Positions 50,844-60,000 of a DNA stretch of 64,000 nucleotides are shown in pieces (position 1 is the first letter of the stretch; every line of letters starts with the position of its first letter). The position numbers and the translations under genes are program-made. Source of the stretch: Anarhynchus alexandrinus (taxonomy: Eukaryota; Chordata; Aves; Charadriiformes; Charadriidae). Below the pieces are notes generated by a model. That model ran no database searches and had not been told where the DNA came from. It saw only the letters and a list, made by a program, of their open reading frames with translations. The stretch is from NCBI GenBank assembly GCA_008711295.1, contig VUYV01000003.1:10202533-10266532 (forward strand), given 5' to 3'.

Positions 50844-51215
50844 GTGAGTGGTACCTTCCAGGTGTTCATGTCCTCTAAAAGAAAGTCAAGGGAAGGGGAA
50901 GGGGGGGGGGACCTCTGTGTGGGGTGACTCGGGCACACAGAGAAATCCCAGTTTCGGTGACCCCGCGCAGGTTCTTGCTTTGAAGACAGCAGCCACCACG
51001 GCAGCGATGGGCAGCCCCAGTGTGCTGCAGTGCACCCAACACACACACTGGGGCTGGGGCCAGAACTGCTGCGAGAAGAGCCCAGTAAAGCTGCATCCCC
51101 TCCTTGTCCTGCTGTGGGGCGCCAAGAGGGCTCATCGTGCGCTGGGATGCTCCTGACATGCTGCCCGTTTGTCCCCTGCGCCGCGGCCCTCATCTGCCTC
51201 TCTCCCTCCTTGCAG
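50844..51215 (+). other. GMDS: GMDS last intron (372 bp)
   Basis: A short GC-rich intron from GTGAGT to TTGCAG between the two phase-0 exons. It contains a G run at about 50901-50910 and a 13-base perfect inverted repeat (51012-51024 with 51044-51056). Several ORFs crossing it on both strands are not genes. Confidence 0.93.
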
Positions 51216-51278
51216 GAGCTGGTGAGGGAGATGGTGGACGCCGACGTGGAGCTCATGAGGAACAACCCCAATGCCTGA
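51216..51278 (+). CDS. GMDS: GMDS last coding exon and stop
   Basis: After a CCTCCTTGCAG acceptor, 21 codons encode ELVREMVDADVELMRNNP, then NA and a TGA stop at 51276-51278. This is the conserved C-terminal end of GDP-mannose 4,6-dehydratase. Together with the preceding exon the reading frame is continuous without gaps or frameshifts. The terminal helix differs from the mammalian protein, as I remember it, by only a few conservative changes, so the copy looks functional and under constraint. The exon is terminal because the 3' UTR and poly(A) signal follow. Confidence 0.97.
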   Translation, partial: ELVREMVDADVELMRNNPNA

Positions 51279-51615
51279 GCCCCAGCGGGGCCCGGCGGGC
51301 ATCGCAGGACCCATGCCAGTGGTGCCCCCCACAGCCAGCACCGCCATAAGCCACCGGGGTGGGTGGCCACCCCTCCCCGTCATGGTTTTATTGCTGGCCT
51401 GCCTGTGTGTGAAAGCCTGATTTTATCCCTCCCTCCACCCTCCACACCCTCCCGGTGCCTCTCGCCTCACTTGCCATCCCAGGGTCAGCCCTGACTGGGC
51501 TAACTCTGGCTCCTGCCATTAACCAGGCAGAGGTCACACACACCCCCACAACCCCCCTGATACCGTACCTGAAGTACTGATCAACCTTTTTTAATTAAAG
51601 ATCATCTTTCTATTA
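51279..51615 (+). other. GMDS: GMDS 3' UTR
   Basis: This follows the GMDS stop and is GC- and CCC-rich at first. It ends at about 51600-51620, about 10-25 bases after the ATTAAA hexamer. The exact cleavage site is not visible from sequence. Confidence 0.75.
51594..51599 (+). terminator. GMDS: GMDS poly(A) signal ATTAAA
   Basis: The hexamer ATTAAA, the commonest variant of the canonical signal, lies in TTTTTTAATTAAAG about 315 bases after the stop and is followed by T-rich sequence. No AATAAA occurs nearer to the stop. Confidence 0.75.
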
Positions 51616-51619
51616 CCTA

Positions 51620-52380
51620 AGACCTCCAGCGCATTTTCAGTACTTTCTTCCACTTGAAAAACAAAAGGGTCCCCTGCCCTCCACCCCGCAACCTCCCCTC
51701 TCCTCTAGCAACAACAGCAGCAAACCTCTGGCACCAACGTGGGCTCGCCATCCCTCCGGCCCTTGCTCCATGGCTTCCCCTCTTCTGCCTTTCCTGAACA
51801 CTCCTTGTTTTTCTTTCCTGCAGCCTTACCTCCACCCCAGCGGCCCATTTCCACCACTTGAACTCTGTAAAAGTTTGGATAACTTGATATAACTTGCAGT
51901 GAAATCGCCTTTTGACCATGCCGAATTAATTCCTAATTGCTGGAATCGCTTTCAAACCAGTCAGAGGGGGCTTGTAAGCGTTTTTCAGATCTTCATTTCA
52001 GAGTGTGCGTGAGTCACAGAAAGCCTTTTTGTCCAGCACCTTCTCGATCCGGGGGTTTAGCGTGTTTTGGATTTTTCCCCCCCAGAATCAACGCATTCCC
52101 CTTCCATCCTTTTCCTGCTTACTATAATTAGACCTCGGACGGGAGCTTGAACCATCTCAAAAGATGACTTAAGAAATGAAAACAAAATAAATAAAAAAGC
52201 TTTAAAAAAAAATAGAAACTTCAAGGTGAGTAAATATTTTTATACTTTTCATGCCAAGGTACCCGGGTTATCCAGAGGTCGTCAAGCCCATACATTTCCC
52301 GTTGGTTTAGGATCTTCCACCCACCGATTACTCCCATCGTTTTAGCTTTACGCTTCGAAATAAGCAAAGGATGACAGACA
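51620..52380. other. Intergenic, no gene recognised
   Basis: Mixed composition between the GMDS 3' end and the first intergenic CpG-rich block. An A-rich stretch lies near 52180-52215. Only short ORFs are present. Confidence 0.55.
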
Positions 52381-53465
52381 CGGGGCGGGGGGAGGGGGGG
52401 AGACACGCAGGTTAATACACCTTCTCCAAGTGCACCTCTCGCTTTTACTTCTTATTGGGGGGGACACCCCTGTTAAAAGGGGAGAGACGGGAGGGGGGAT
52501 GGCGGCTCCGGCTGCGCTCGGGAGCGGTTTCGGGATGGAAGCGGTGCCCGGGGGACGGGACGGGGCTGGGGAAGGAGCGGGCTGCCGGAGAGAGAGGGCT
52601 CTTTGTGCGCCGGGCGTGAAAGGCGGGCGTTTGCCAGAGCTGCAGTGGAAAAATGTGCGAGGTGGATGGTGGCCGCGGCCCCCGGGCAGCCGGAGAAGAG
52701 CAGCCGCCTCCTTCGGGGCTGTCCCCGCGGGAGCGAGGAGCAGCGCGGCCAGCCCGGCCCACGGGGAACCAGAAACACGGGAGCCCGGCCGCTGCGTGGG
52801 GGTTTCCTCGCTGCAGGTGCGCGGAGTACGCGCCCTCGCAGGGCGGAGAGGAGGGGGAGCAGCGGGACCTGTCGGGTGAGGGAGGGATGGCCCCGTTGCG
52901 CTCGCTCCGAGCAGCGCCCCACGCGTGTGAGGCTCTCCAGCCCCCACGCCACGGTCTCCGCGGCGCGTCGGGGCTCCCCCCCGCCACAAACCAACGCCGA
53001 GCGGGGCGCAAACGCCTCGTCCGTGGAGAGGCCTGGAGGCGCACGCTGCCACTCACCCCCCGCGTGTACACATCCACGCCCGGGTATATTTATACAAAGC
53101 CTCGTGGGGTGCTTTTCCCCAGGAGTGCGGGCACGACTCCGCCGCTGCGCCTTTTTTTTTTTTTGAGAGTAAAATAACAATAACCCCCCTCCCCGTGGGT
53201 GCGCGTCCTTTGCCTTAGCTGTCCTCCCCCGCAGTGTTCACCCCGCGTGGGTCCGCTGCACAGCCCCGGCAGTACGCGCTCGCCCCCCCACCGTGCCGCG
53301 GGCACCCACTCACCCACCCGTGGCCGCGGGGCTGCGGCCGTGATCTGCGGGCAATCGCCGCCGCAGCCGCACACCCCCACGGGCCGAGGGTCCCCCCCCG
53401 CGCCCCGGGGGCCTCGGAGAAGAGGTCACAAGCTGCGGGTGGCGGACCTTTGGTGGCGCACGTAA
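52381..53465. promoter_or_regulatory. CpG-island-like block 1 (GMDS-FOXC1 intergenic)
   Basis: About 1.1 kb of very GC-rich, CpG-dense sequence. Five or more ORFs of 150-235 codons overlap here in different frames and strands, the signature of stop-poor GC-rich DNA and not of coding. No splice-linked exon or known protein was recognised. It may be a developmental CpG island under Polycomb control or the start of a non-coding RNA, both inference. Confidence 0.6.
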
Positions 53466-54325
53466 TAAAAGAAAAAAAAAAAAAGTATTAAAGCGCTTTT
53501 AGGACAAGGTATTTTTGTATCGCTGGGAACTATTTTTTTTTTTGCTTACAGGGATTCACTGGGAGACTTGCTGGTACCTCTGAATATTAGTTCACACATC
53601 TCTGCAGAGGGCTGGGAACCTTCCCATAAGCTGCCAGTTTTCCTTCGACCTCTGGGTTTGGTTTTGTTTTTTGTGGGTTTGTTTTTTTTTTTTTTCTTTG
53701 GNGGCATCTCTAACTGTGGCGCATTCAGGAGCATTTTTATTCTCCATTTTCGGTCGCTATATTGAGAGGCGAGCGGGGAAGGGGATGGGAAAGCAAAGGA
53801 ATGGTTCTAGACCAAGCGGTCGCTGCGTGGTGACCTTGTGCTGAATGTCTTTTTGCTGCTTTTGTAAAAAAAAAAAAAAAAAAAATTAAAAAATTGCTAC
53901 TGGTCGTGACAGGACAAAACGTGCGTCCCAGCACTGCCCCGCTGCTTTTTACAATTTGGCAAAGGGTCGAACTGCTTGTCGGTTTCACCACCACCATCTT
54001 CCCACCCGATTTTGAATTCCTTCTAAAGTACCGCTCTTTGCAATGACTACGGAATCATTTCTTGAAAACGAAATAAATAATTAAAAAAAAAAAAAAAANA
54101 AACCAAACCAACACACAAAAATCAACCATGCGGCGACTTGGGAAGATTATATCTATATATGCAACTAATACACCAGTTGCAGACTAGTGTTCTGTACATC
54201 GGTTTAATGTGTATGTCACGCGTTTTGTGCGTGCAGGGACGGAAAGATATATTCCCCCCTCTGCCCGTCTCACGTCTCATCAGGGATCATCACAGCTTCG
54301 TTAATTTAAAAGGCCCCCAGTCTCC
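53466..54325. other. AT-rich spacer with A/T homopolymers
   Basis: This stretch holds A or T runs at about 53468-53483, 53531-53542, 53683-53696, 53867-53885 and 54082-54098, and two single unresolved bases (53702 and 54099) next to such runs. No gene seen. Confidence 0.6.
53702..53702. other. Unresolved base (N)
   Basis: One of three single Ns in the window (53702, 54099, 62340). Two are in or beside A/T homopolymers, so they are likely sequencing or assembly uncertainty. Confidence 0.9.
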
Positions 54326-55798
54326 TGTCCCTTTCACAACCGTCCCACCGGCTGCAGCGAACAAAGCAAACGGCAAAGCGGGTTTTCCTTTTGCTCCCCG
54401 GCTCTGCCGGCTGCGGGGCCGCAGCGCTGCCAGGGGAAGGGCCGGTTGCCCGCCGGGGCCAGCGCTCGGCCGCCCTGCCAGCCAGGGGCCGGGGCCGGGG
54501 AACGCGGAGCCGGGAGCCAGCCGGGGGGCCCCCTCCGCCCTCTGCGGGCCAGCCCCCGCCCGGGCAGCATCGGGGAAAGCGGAGAGAGATCCCCCCGCGC
54601 CGCTACTACGGGGAGAAGCGGGATAGTAACAGCAGCGCCGGGCGGTGGGGGCTGCCCGGGCGTACGCCCCGTCGGGAGAAGGGGGGGGTTCCAACGGGCA
54701 GAGAGAGGAAAGCGGGTCCAACGCCTGCCCAGCGGGTTGCGGGGGGCTGGAGCCCGTTCGGGAGAGCCGGCCTGGCCCTGCCTGCGGCTCCCTGCTCCGC
54801 AGCGCCGGGAGTTACGAGCCGCGAAGGCAGGGATCGCTCCCCTGCGCCCGCCGCCTGTCAGCGCCGCCGCCCCGCGCCTCGCAGCCGTAACTCAGCCCCT
54901 CGCCTCCGCCGTGCGGGCCGCTGCCCTTCCCCCGGAGCCCGCCTTGCCAAAGGTAAAACTGCCACTGAAGCCTTTTTTAAAAAAAAAATAAATAAAAAAA
55001 AATTCTTTTTTTTTCCTGAGGCCTTTCAGGCACGCTCGGGACCACCGGCCACTCGTGGGCTGCAAAATCCCCGGTAGGGAGCAAGGGGCGGCGGTGGGGT
55101 CGCCCCACGGGAGCGCAAGCCGCTGCCACCGCTGCGAGAGGGGCCCGGGCGGGGGTCGGCGCTGCCCCGGGACCCGCCGCCGGCGCAGCCCGCCCGCCCG
55201 CCGCCCCGGCCCCGGCCCCGGCGCGGAAGGCCGGCGAGACAAAGCGACGGGGTTTTCCTCGGGGTCGCGGAGCAAAACCGCCAGCGCCGTCTAAAAATAC
55301 ACCTCCTGCTCGCAGCGTCAGCCTGAAGGGTGAAAAGCAAAGAGGAGGGGGACGACGACGCGGTGGGGGACACACAAACCCGTTACTGGGGCACGCACAC
55401 GCCGGGAGTGGGAAATGGCTCCGCGGGCAGCCCTGGTCACGCACGGAGACGGATCGGTTGCTGCACGTGTATTTAGAAAAATGAAATTTAAGTGTAAGTT
55501 GGGGGAACGGAGGAGTCCCGTCATCCCTCCCCCCCCGGCCCCCTGCACATAAAGCAGCCGCGTCCCCCCGGGCGGACATGAGGGTCACATCCTCTCCCCT
55601 TCTCCTGGCCCGGCCCGGCGGGCGCGGAGCTGCCCCGGGGGCAGCGCGGGGAAAGGGGGACACGGGGACCGGCCGCGCCGGGCGGGGGTCACCGTCACCG
55701 TCCCCTGTCCCCCCACCTCTGGGCGGCAGGTTTGCAGGGGTGGGATGGAGGGGAGGCCTCCCCCCGGCCGGCTGGCAGGGCCGCCCTGCCTGCCTCCC
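54326..55798. promoter_or_regulatory. CpG-island-like block 2 (GMDS-FOXC1 intergenic)
   Basis: About 1.5 kb of GC-rich, CpG-dense DNA interrupted by an A/T-rich insert at about 54970-55015. It holds the longest ORF of the window, 345 codons on the - strand (54977-56014), with overlapping ORFs of 228 and 181 codons on the + strand. All are rich in Pro, Arg, Gly and Ala without domain structure, so they are taken as non-coding. Confidence 0.6.
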
Positions 55799-56060
55799 CT
55801 TGTGCTGACCCCCCTTCACCTCTGATACTTCGCTGGCGGAGCATTGTCTCCAGACACAACAAACCCAGAGAGGAGCGCTGGAGCAGGCAGAGCTCCAACG
55901 TTTTGACGGGTGGAAGAAAAACATCAACAGATACTTTGCAATTATTCGGTGATGGGGAGCTAGGGGAGGCGGGCGGGGGAGAGGTCGGTTCGCAGCAGCA
56001 GACGCTAATTGCAACCTTTGCTTTGCTAATGAGCTCGCACCGGTTCGTTCCGCGCTCCGT
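55799..56060. promoter_or_regulatory. Candidate homeodomain/SOX-rich enhancer
   Basis: This lower-GC block next to a CpG-rich region contains AGCATTGTCTCC and ACAACAAACCC (SOX- or forkhead-like), TTGCAATTA at 55936-55944 and its perfect inverse TAATTGCAA at 56006-56014, CCTTTGCTTTG (TCF/SOX-like) and GCTAATGAGC. Motif dense and free of repeats. Function is inferred. Confidence 0.35.
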
Positions 56061-57470
56061 CCCCCCTCCCGTCCCGTCCCCCCCCCCGGCGGAGCGCTTG
56101 TGGGGCGGGGAATGGCGTCGGGAGAAAGCCGTAATTTCTCTGCAATTCGTTATTCGGTTTTAAATCCATCCCATCCTTGAGAGGCGAGGTTAGGAGCGCT
56201 GGCCGCGAGCACTTCCATAAATCCTCGCTCAGGGAAAGCGGCGAGCAGCTTCTCGCTGGCAGCGGCGAGGGGTGCGAGCGCCCCGGCCCCCGCCCGCAGC
56301 CGGGCACCCCCGTCCCGGGGCGACCGGGGCTTGGGCAGGGCAGGGCGACACGTCCCTCCGCCAGCTTGCGGCTGCAGAGCTATTTCACACAGTCGGAGCG
56401 GGGAAATACGTATCTATACACCACACACGCATATACAGAAAAAAAAAAAAGAAAAAAAAAAAAGAGAGTCCCAGTAGAAACTCTTGCATCAAAAAGGCAG
56501 TGCGAATGTATTTATACTGGGCAATCTTGCAAGCACCGACATTGTTTAAACAATTCTCTTCTGCTTTGGACGATATTATCAGTACTTTTACATTATCGTT
56601 CAATGGAAAACATTCTTCTTTTTCCTTATTTCAAATATTTATTTAAAAAAAAAAAAATTAAACTCGGCCGCTTAGGTGTTCTGGCAAGTAAATAAATTCC
56701 AGGAACGGTGGGGGGAAAACGGCTATGGCGTTTCTTCTAACCCGAGCGCTTGCCTTCCGAGGGATGACGGCTGTAGCGATATGACCTGTTTATTCATCGA
56801 TTCATATAATATATAAATATCCTGAACTCATGAGTGTAATAATTTGCGTCTTTTCTACTGGAGGAAATTCAGCTATTTTAAGAGTTAATGGTTCTAAATG
56901 TGTTGGTTTTCCTGCATTCTCCCCAGAGGTGGTGGGGGCTGGAAAGGAGGGGGGATTCCAGTTTGGGGGTTTCATTGTTGTTGTTTTAATTCTGCTGAAC
57001 GCAGCCTAAAGCAACTGACCTGAATGTGGGGTAATACACTGCGCGACCAAGCCCCCTGACACCTAAAGGTCAGGTGAAAGTCTCCAGCAGGTAAGGCGCG
57101 GGCCGGCTGCCTGCCCAGCTCACTTGCTCTCTGGCTCACAAATTGTTCCCTTCTGCCCACCCAAGTCGTTTCAAGCTGTGTTTATTTAGGGGGCAAAAAA
57201 AAAAAAAAGAAAAAAAAAATTGCCGACCACCCAATTCCCATTCAGCCGGAGAGCTTGTGAGCTCTCACCGGTAGCCCGGGCCGCCTTCCCCCCATCCCAG
57301 TGCTTTTTAATAGCCATTATTTCGCGGCACACGCGTACCAAGCAAGGGCGCAAGTTACGGGCCTAGAAGGTCGCGGGAGGTGCGTGCAACAAACGCTTTA
57401 GCTTGGGGGGTGAGGGAGAAATCCCCTCCGAAACACCCTGCTGGCACACTGGAAGGAGGGAGCTTTTGCC
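56061..57470. other. Intergenic, mixed composition
   Basis: A GC-rich stretch (56061-56400) is followed by A-rich runs (56440-56465, 56646-56657, 57196-57220). Between them 56740-56900 is AT-rich with TTATTCATCGATTCATATAA-type motifs and could be a conserved element. No gene recognised. Confidence 0.5.
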
Positions 57471-57725
57471 GGCTGCCTCCCGGGCCCGCGCAAGCACAAA
57501 ACGGCGGCGGGCTGGCGAGGCCGGGTCCGGACGAAAACGAGCCCCTCCGACGTCAGGGACTTCCCTGCGGGGCTGTGCCGCCGCCGCCTCCTCCCCGCAC
57601 ACCGCGGCCCCGCTCCGCCGCCCCCGGCCACCCTCCGGCAGAGCTGGGCCGGCACCCACCGCCCCTCGGGTGCCCAGCAAATACCACCTCCGCGGCCGCT
57701 TCCCAAATCTCTGGACGCCAGCGGC
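57471..57725. promoter_or_regulatory. CpG-rich block 3
   Basis: A 250-base CpG-dense block with overlapping ORFs of 105-130 codons in four frames. No protein family recognised. Confidence 0.5.
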
Positions 57726-58079
57726 GTCCCCACCAAACTCAAGCCCAGGGGAGAGGGATTAGCTGCAAGTGACACCAAGGGCCCCCTGCTTCTGCCGGAG
57801 TGACCCTCGGGAGAGATGGCGCTTACTTCTCCGGCCCTCCAAGCAGGCTTTTTCGGACGCCTTCTTGCGAAATAAGGGGTTCCTGCTCTCCTCCCCTAAG
57901 CACCCGGTCGCTCGCTACCGCTGTCTGCACTGCCAGCCCCCCGGCTAGGACAAGGTGACCTGCCCGTTGCCCCAGGTGCATGTGTAAAGTTTTAAGGGGG
58001 GGATGGAGGGGGACAACGCAGCATTGCTGCAAGGGGTCCCCGGTGCCCGCCGGGGTGCGACTCCCCCGCGTAAGGAGCC
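57726..58079. other. Intergenic GC-rich, no gene recognised
   Basis: Moderately GC-rich sequence with overlapping short ORFs on both strands and no recognised family. Confidence 0.45.
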
Positions 58080-58410
58080 GGCCCTCCCCCGCCGATGCGG
58101 CTATTGTTTCGTTCAATTAGGCTCCGCTTGATAAAAAACAATCGCTCGTTAACCCTCGCCCTCCTCCCTCCCGGCTGGTGTGTTGTGAATGGCGACATCG
58201 TCTCCCTTGACCCCCGTCTCCTTTTCTGTCTTTCTGTCCCCTGAAAAATGATTCCGCGAGCTCTGATTGAATTTTATTCCTTCCTGACCTGGCCCGTTTT
58301 TATTGCATGGACACCATCAATCTTGACCTAACGCGACGTTTGTTTATTACTTGGGAAAGAAGCGAATGGCTTTATGAGCCCCGGCGTAATTGAACCAGGA
58401 GGGCTCCGTT
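58080..58410. promoter_or_regulatory. Candidate developmental enhancer with SOX/homeodomain/forkhead motifs
   Basis: Motifs seen: ATTGTTT (58103), TTCAATTAG (58112), AACAAT (58137), two TGACCT half-sites (58285 and 58324), ACACCATCAATC (TALE-like, 58311-58322), TTTTTATTGCATGG and TGTTTATTA (58341-58349, forkhead). Composition is balanced and repeat-free, between CpG-rich flanks. Enhancer role is an inference from motif crowding. Confidence 0.4.
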
Positions 58411-58640
58411 CATCGCGGCACCGCACCACCTTTGGGGCGGATTCACAACACAGACAAGCCGCCGGGGAGGCGAGGCAGAAGGGAAAAGGAAAAAGGAAAA
58501 AAAAAAAAAAAAAAAGAAAAAAAAGGGAAAAAATAAAACCAACCCCACACGGGAAGGTGGTAAGTGGCATCCTCCCAGCCCGTGAGCTTGTGCGCGGGAT
58601 GCCGGCGGATCGAAACCCGTGTACGTCCCAGGGGAGCACC
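58411..58640. other. A-rich spacer
   Basis: A run of A with a few G interruptions at about 58484-58538 makes a lysine-rich ORF that is not a gene. Confidence 0.55.
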
Positions 58641-58850
58641 GAGCAGCTCCCTTACGCCACGCTTTAGGCCCTCTACGTCGAGGCATAGCGCATCTTACGC
58701 AGCTCGCCGCCTAAACCTGGGCGCGCCACCTGCGCCCCCGCGCAGCGACAGCTCGGCCTCGGGCACCTCGGCGGTGCCCGCTGCCGCGCTCCTCACCACC
58801 CCCCCTCAAAAAAAAAGAAAACCCATCCGCGCATCTTAAAAATGACGGAA
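58641..58850. promoter_or_regulatory. CpG-rich block 4
   Basis: A short CpG-dense block (for example CTAAACCTGGGCGCGCCACC and GCAGCGACAGCTCGGCCTCG). No gene recognised. Confidence 0.45.
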
Positions 58851-58929
58851 ACATTTAGCCGACATGCCCAACCCCAACACAGGGAACGGGGGGGAAAAAT
58901 GGACTGACTATGCCGAGGGGCTTAAGTCA

Positions 58930-58975
58930 CTTTACAAGCGAAATTAATTGAAAGCTAATGTTCAATTAGCGGCTG
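58930..58975. promoter_or_regulatory. Tight homeodomain-motif cluster
   Basis: Within about 45 bases are ATTAATTG (58943-58950), CTAATG (58955-58960) and TTCAATTAG (58961-58969), preceded by TTAAGTCAC. These are homeodomain (TAAT) cores in alternating orientation. Regulatory role is inferred. Confidence 0.35.
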
Positions 58976-59340
58976 CTGTCGAAACGGGTGATTTCGGGAA
59001 GGGGACGGGGGGAGCGTTTCCAGGCGCCGCACCGCAGCGCTGCGGTCCCCGCCTGTGCGCGGCGCAGCCATGTGCGCGCCTCGGCGCTGCACGCTTTCGC
59101 CTACGCAATCAGGACGACGTCACGAAGACGGCGCGTTGTTACCTCACGCTCATCCTCGCGTGGGCGCCGAGACGCGCTCTCAGCCCCCGACCGCGCGGGA
59201 CCGGCTCCTTGTCTGCGCGGGCGGCCCCACGCTGCCTCCCGCAAAACCCGCGCCGGCCTTTTGCGTGGGTTCTTTGCCACCCGCCCGCAACGCGCAAGAA
59301 AAGCCTCCAGAGCCCAGAGGGAAGCTTGAGGCTCGCCCTG
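58976..59340. promoter_or_regulatory. CpG-rich block 5
   Basis: About 350 bases of CpG-dense DNA with GTGCGCGGCGCAG, CGACGTCACGAAGACGG (CRE-like ACGTCA) and GGGCGCCGAGACGCG. It holds part of a 250-codon + strand ORF (58948-59700) which is not recognised. Could be a CpG-island promoter of an unannotated non-coding transcript. Confidence 0.45.
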
Positions 59341-60000
59341 TATTTTGGGGGAGGCCAGGGCACAGGCCAGTCCTGCTGCCCCAGTATAGCCGGCTGGTCA
59401 GTGCGCTGCCACCCCGAGGGTTACCGACAGCGTTACGAAATTAAACCCCACTATGAAAATATTCCCGTGCTAACTTCGAAGCGGCTTTCCCAAAAGTTCG
59501 CGGCTTTCGGAAAGTGCCCCAGACATCGTAAAACGCCCAGTTGGAAACATTCCCTTAACGTCTCCATCCACAACGCAGCCTCACCACGTTCTCCCTCTGA
59601 CCTGGCCTGGGGAGGTAGGGAAGGGGTTTTAATCCGTGTCCTCCCAACTATTTGCATGCACATCTCTGCTATTTCTGGTTATGACCTTTGCAGAACATAA
59701 TATGAACTGTCACTCGCTTGAAGAAGAAATTCCGAGGAGAAAACTTAGAAGGGAGAATATTCCTCTTCTCTGTGTTTTCTTCGGTTTAAGTGACAGATGA
59801 GTAAATACAAGTAAGAAACCACCAGAACCAGCTAAACGGAATGGTCTCTTGAATAAAAAAAAAGGGGGGGGGGAGGGAGTGTTCCTAGACGAAAAGCAAA
59901 GCAATAGTTTTGAAAGAAAAAATAAAAAATTGCAGCTTAAACTAAAAATACAACACAAAGCGCCGTGCTAACCTGGCACCTAGTGGACCGGCTCTGCAGG
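59341..60000. other. Intergenic, lower GC, no gene recognised
   Basis: Composition falls towards AT-rich. A + strand ORF continues into it as far as 59700, and a G run lies at 59865-59873. No family recognised. Confidence 0.5.

Noticed and set aside
50744..51383. Large - strand ORFs (up to 208 codons) over the GMDS exons
   Set aside because: They are antisense to splice-supported GMDS exons in GC-rich DNA, with no recognisable protein.
52348..53180. Four or more overlapping ORFs of 149-235 codons
   Set aside because: Open frames on both strands across the same bases reflect few stop codons in GC-rich DNA. No family recognised.
54977..56014. 345-codon ORF on the - strand, longest in the window
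   Set aside because: It lies in CpG-rich DNA with overlapping ORFs of 180-230 codons on the other strand, is dominated by Pro, Arg, Ala and Gly, and crosses an A/T homopolymer and an enhancer-like block. No domain is recognisable.
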